Positions 6,453 through 9,122 of a stretch of DNA of 9,122 nucleotides are shown here, piece after piece. The stretch's first letter is position 1. Every line of letters begins with the position of its first letter. The stretch comes from Candidatus Dojkabacteria bacterium (GTDB lineage Bacteria > Patescibacteriota > Dojkabacteria > SC72): the NCBI GenBank assembly GCA_012514355.1, contig JAAZAL010000038.1, positions 1-9,122 of the forward strand, read 5' to 3'. The notes beneath the pieces were generated by a model. It searched no databases and was not told the DNA's origin. It was given only the letters and a program-made list of their open reading frames with translations. A program made the translations under genes and the position numbers.

Positions 6453-7437
6453 AATATTTTTCTTAGCAATCATTACAGTAGCAGTTATTACTCTTCTTGC
6501 TAAATTAAATTACGATTCAGTAATCGAGAAACCAAATAGTGACAACTCTGAGAAAATTACTTTACAAATTGCCACAGGAGAATCAGTAGACACCATCATT
6601 AGTAACTTAGTACAAGCAGGAGTATTAAAAGAAAATTGGTCAAAATATTTTAGAATGTATCTTAAATTAAATGATCTTTCTGAAAAAATTCAAGCTGGGA
6701 CATATGAAATCCCTAAGAACTTAAATATTAAAGAGATAGCTCAAACAATTCAAAAATCAAAAGGTTTAGATCTTTGGATAACCATACCAGAGGGATTAAG
6801 AAAAGATGAGATTGCAGAGATATTAAGTGAAGATTTAAAAAGCGGTGGAAATACCCTCTTTGATAAAAACGCCTTCCTTTCTTTAACAAATGATTCTGAA
6901 TATATATCCTCTTTAGGATTTGAATATACACCGACTGATTTAGAAGGATTCCTTTTCCCAGATAAATATGCATTTTCTGTTGATGAGAGTACAGAGCAAG
7001 TACTTACAAAATTAATAGACAACTTTAAATCAAAGGTAGGAACAAAAGATCCATATGAGGATATAATAATTGCTAGCATGGTAGAAAGAGAGGGTTACAC
7101 TTCAGAGGACAGACCAATAATTGCAGATATAATTAAAAGAAGATATGCAGAGGGTTGGTTACTACAAATAGATGCAACTCTTTTGTATTTACCTAAAGAT
7201 TGGAAACATGTAATTACAAAAGCAGATAAAGATAATGATAATCCATATAATACATACAAATCCCAAGGTTTACCCCCTACTCCAATATGTAATCCTGGAT
7301 TAGAAGCTATAAATGCTACTAGAAACCCAAAGCCTAACGAATATTACTTCTACATTCATGACACGAATGGGTATGCCCATTATGCTAAAACATTGGCAGA
7401 GCATAATAGTAATATCCAAAAATATCTTTCTAACTAA
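6436..7437 (+). CDS. mltG: Endolytic murein transglycosylase MltG (YceG family)
   Basis: MltG cleaves nascent peptidoglycan strands inside the chain and is thought to end glycan synthesis; it sits in the membrane facing outward. The 333-residue product has an N-terminal membrane helix (about 5-22), a LysM-like region (about 40-108, with ITLQIATGESVDTIISNLVQ and the KIQAGTYEIPKN segment), and the YceG catalytic domain. Recognisable catalytic-domain motifs are ITIPEGLRKDEIAEIL (115-130), LEGFLFPDKY (169-178), ASMVERE (213-219, with Glu217 in the place of the E. coli catalytic Glu218), YNTY (271-274), GLPPTPICNPG (278-288) and YYFYIHD (303-309). It starts inside the end of ruvX. The AAAGGA at 6429-6434 leaves only one base before the ATG, too close for a normal ribosome binding site, so translation is likely coupled. 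No other plausible start exists before the membrane helix. It is complete and ordinary for the family. Confidence 0.95.
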   Translation: MKSLIKIFFLAIITVAVITLLAKLNYDSVIEKPNSDNSEKITLQIATGESVDTIISNLVQAGVLKENWSKYFRMYLKLNDLSEKIQAGTYEIPKNLNIKEIAQTIQKSKGLDLWITIPEGLRKDEIAEILSEDLKSGGNTLFDKNAFLSLTNDSEYISSLGFEYTPTDLEGFLFPDKYAFSVDESTEQVLTKLIDNFKSKVGTKDPYEDIIIASMVEREGYTSEDRPIIADIIKRRYAEGWLLQIDATLLYLPKDWKHVITKADKDNDNPYNTYKSQGLPPTPICNPGLEAINATRNPKPNEYYFYIHDTNGYAHYAKTLAEHNSNIQKYLSN

Positions 7438-7457
7438 ATTCTTTTTTCTGCCTACGA

Positions 7458-8894
7458 ATGGAAGTCTCAATTAACATGACTGATAAAGAGATAGAGAAAG
7501 GTCATGTCAACAAAAAGAAATTGGAAAGAAAGTATTTAAAGAAGAAAAAACCCTTTCTAAAGATTCTTCTCTCTTTAATCTTAATTCCAGTAATTGGTGG
7601 AGGAATATATTTTCTTTACAAAGGGTATGTCGTAGGAAAAGAGATTGGTTTTAGATTCTCTCCGAGTGAGTTGATACAAAAGAAAAAGGAACCTGAGTTA
7701 AAAAGAGACAGTAGTAATAAATATACGAATGTAATGCTTGTTGGTATAGATACAAGAGCAAATACAGAACTTTTGAACACAGATGTAATAATTGTAGGTT
7801 CATATAATCATGAGACCAATGATATTGCAATGTTTTCAATACCAAGAGACTTCTGGGCAAAACCACTTTCAGATGGTAAATACTTTACAAAAATTAATGC
7901 TGCATACTCTATTAACGAAGGTAAAAGGGAGGATAGTGGTTTACCTGCATTAGAATTAATTGTAGAGGAGGTTTTGGGTCTAGAGATACAGTATCACGCA
8001 ATGATTAATTTTGATGGTTTTACCCAACTAATAGATTCTGTAGATGGTGTATATGTTAATGTGCAAAACAGTTTTACTGATTACATGTATCCTGATGGAA
8101 ATGGATATCAGACCGTGTCCTTTAAAAAGGGTCCACAATTAATGGATGGAGAAACAGCTCTAAAATATGCAAGGTCAAGAAAATCACAAAGTATTGAAGG
8201 ATCAGACTATGCAAGAGCAAGAAGACAACAGAAGGTAATTGATGCCTTTGTATCAAAACTTTTAAGTACGGAGACTTTGCTTAACCCCACCAAACTTATG
8301 GCAATTTTAACCTCAATTCAAAACAATCTTAAGGTCTCAGAGTTTTCACTAGATGACACAGCAGCTGCGGTAAATATATTAACAGCACTTAAAGAAGAGG
8401 ATTCAACTTCCTCTACATACTCCTTTGTACTAGATCCAACAATTGGAAATTTCTCCTTGGTATCTTCAAATGTTAATAACCAAGAATACGTTATTGGGCC
8501 AAAAGAAGGACTAGGAAAATATACTAAGATTAATGAGTTTGTTGACTTGGCTCTTCTCTATCCTGCACTCTACTCTGAAAATCCCTCCATTTATGTATAT
8601 GACATAGGACTTGGATACAAAAACAGTAGTAGTAAGACACAAGAATTAAAAGAAAACCTTAAGTATTTAAATATCCGATTTCAAGGAACTAAGTATAGCG
8701 ATAAAGAGGGGGAATACATATACTCAAATGAATCCGAGAAATACTCAAAATCTGTAGATATATTAGCAAAATATTTAGGAATAGAAAATAAAATAAAACC
8801 AGAATTTGTTACAGTAAATACTGCTGGAGATATCTCTCTGCTTTTAGGAAAAGAGATAATTGTGGAGGAAATTAATTCAGAAACAACTGAATAA
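7458..8894 (+). CDS. LytR-CpsA-Psr (LCP) family protein with C-terminal LytR_C domain
   Basis: LCP enzymes move lipid-linked glycopolymers onto peptidoglycan at the outer face of the membrane. The 478 residues comprise a strongly basic N-terminus (KKKLERKYLKKKK), one membrane helix (about 33-55), a linker, the LCP domain (about 88-295) and a further C-terminal domain (about 376-466). LCP residues visible include NVMLVGIDTR (91-100), the following TD (108-109), FSIPRD (126-131), the YARSR element (237-241, Arg239 and Arg241) and DYARARRQQKVI (250-261). The C-terminal part (IYVYDIGLGYKNSSSKTQEL, then VDILAKYLGI and LLLGKEI) resembles the LytR_C domain often found after LCP in Gram-positive bacteria. 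An in-frame ATG at 7476 would shorten the protein by six residues; neither start has a ribosome binding site, so the choice is uncertain. It follows mltG by 20 bases and precedes holA by two, placing wall assembly genes side by side. The acceptor or donor polymer cannot be told. Confidence 0.93.
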   Translation: MEVSINMTDKEIEKGHVNKKKLERKYLKKKKPFLKILLSLILIPVIGGGIYFLYKGYVVGKEIGFRFSPSELIQKKKEPELKRDSSNKYTNVMLVGIDTRANTELLNTDVIIVGSYNHETNDIAMFSIPRDFWAKPLSDGKYFTKINAAYSINEGKREDSGLPALELIVEEVLGLEIQYHAMINFDGFTQLIDSVDGVYVNVQNSFTDYMYPDGNGYQTVSFKKGPQLMDGETALKYARSRKSQSIEGSDYARARRQQKVIDAFVSKLLSTETLLNPTKLMAILTSIQNNLKVSEFSLDDTAAAVNILTALKEEDSTSSTYSFVLDPTIGNFSLVSSNVNNQEYVIGPKEGLGKYTKINEFVDLALLYPALYSENPSIYVYDIGLGYKNSSSKTQELKENLKYLNIRFQGTKYSDKEGEYIYSNESEKYSKSVDILAKYLGIENKIKPEFVTVNTAGDISLLLGKEIIVEEINSETTE

Positions 8895-8896
8895 CA

Positions 8897-9122
8897 ATGA
8901 ATACACTTTTTATCGGTAATGAAACATACCTTTCTTTAAAGAATGCCAAGCTGTATATTAAGGAGCTTCTAAAAGAGGAAAATTTAGAATATGTAATGAT
9001 AGATGGAGAGAAAACAGAAAGTTTTAAAATAATAGATACTCTTTCTTCTCAATCCCTTTTTAATCTCCCTAAAGTAATATTTTTAAAAAGACCATATAAA
9101 AACAAGGATAGAGAAAATTTAA
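8897..9122 (+). CDS. holA: DNA polymerase III subunit delta, N-terminal part (cut by window end)
   Basis: HolA is the delta subunit of the clamp loader that opens the sliding clamp for loading onto DNA. Only 75 complete codons are visible. The start MNTLFIGNETYLSLKNAKLY matches the FLxGxExYL opening of the family's AAA+-like first domain, followed by a variable helix, MIDGEK (about 38-43), and a LSSQSLFNLPKVIFLKRPY run (about 53-71) equivalent to the usual 'sxPLFs-k+lvvl+n' strand. The reading frame is open to the last base, so the gene continues outside. The ATG comes two bases after the LCP stop with no ribosome binding site, suggesting co-transcription and coupling. The family match is by pattern only; the short visible length limits certainty, but no other family fits as well. 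Confidence 0.8.
   Translation, partial: MNTLFIGNETYLSLKNAKLYIKELLKEENLEYVMIDGEKTESFKIIDTLSSQSLFNLPKVIFLKRPYKNKDRENL

Noticed and set aside
7393..7415. TTGGCA (7393-7398) and TAATAT (7410-7415) as a promoter for the LCP gene
   Set aside because: The spacer is only 11 bases, and there is no good -10 hexamer at 16-18 bases. The LCP gene is more simply read through from alaS.
7438..7450. T-rich run (TTCTTTTTTC) after mltG as a rho-independent terminator
   Set aside because: No GC-containing inverted repeat precedes the T run, so only half of the signature is present.
1..9122. Recoded TGA (glycine) as in Gracilibacteria/Absconditabacteria
   Set aside because: None of the seven complete genes has an in-frame TGA, glycine is encoded by GGN throughout, and all known motifs read correctly with the standard code.
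1..9122. CRISPR array, insertion sequence, tRNA or rRNA gene
   Set aside because: No regularly spaced direct repeats, transposase motifs with terminal inverted repeats, or cloverleaf-like sequences were seen, and there is no non-coding stretch longer than about 25 bases to hold them.

Overview
The window is an AT-rich, very compact stretch of bacterial chromosome. All genes lie on the + strand, with gaps of at most about 23 bases and one clear overlap. It most resembles a Candidate Phyla Radiation (Patescibacteria) genome, possibly the Dojkabacteria/WS6, Katanobacteria or Microgenomates area. That placement is an inference from three things: an unusually short alanyl-tRNA synthetase (about 595 residues) with a cysteine cluster; a Gram-positive style surface toolkit (sortase, LCP protein, no outer-membrane genes); and extreme compaction. 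The genetic code looks standard. TGA is never used inside the seven complete genes, all of which end in TAA, so the TGA-to-glycine code of Gracilibacteria/Absconditabacteria is not in use.

The left part (1-4187) is a cell-surface block. It holds the last codons of an unidentified gene, a membrane-anchored sortase (66-860), a membrane-anchored family 1 solute-binding protein with no lipobox and no transporter beside it (881-2191), and a large two-pass membrane protein with extracellular Ig-like domains and an acidic, proline-rich cytoplasmic tail (2208-4187). No sortase substrate with an LPXTG-like signal is visible.

The right part (4211-9122) is a housekeeping cluster in the order alaS - ruvX - mltG - LCP (LytR-CpsA-Psr) - holA. 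It combines tRNA charging, 16S rRNA processing, termination of glycan strands, attachment of polymers to the wall, and the DNA polymerase III clamp-loader delta subunit, which is cut by the window end. The alaS-ruvX-mltG order is the same core arrangement known from Firmicutes, so this looks like an old conserved operon.

The most interesting non-coding signal is how genes begin. No gene has a convincing Shine-Dalgarno sequence. The four genes that head a new unit (sortase, solute-binding protein, Ig-like protein, alaS) each have a -10-like hexamer (TAATAT or TATAAT) ending only 6-8 bases before the ATG, so predicted transcripts would start on or within about two bases of the start codon (leaderless mRNAs). 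Two of these elements agree in 16 of 17 bases. I found no RNA gene, mobile element, CRISPR array or convincing terminator. The window holds no clear new defence or mobile system: the unusual points are the leaderless-type gene starts, the stripped-down AlaRS and the orphan surface proteins.
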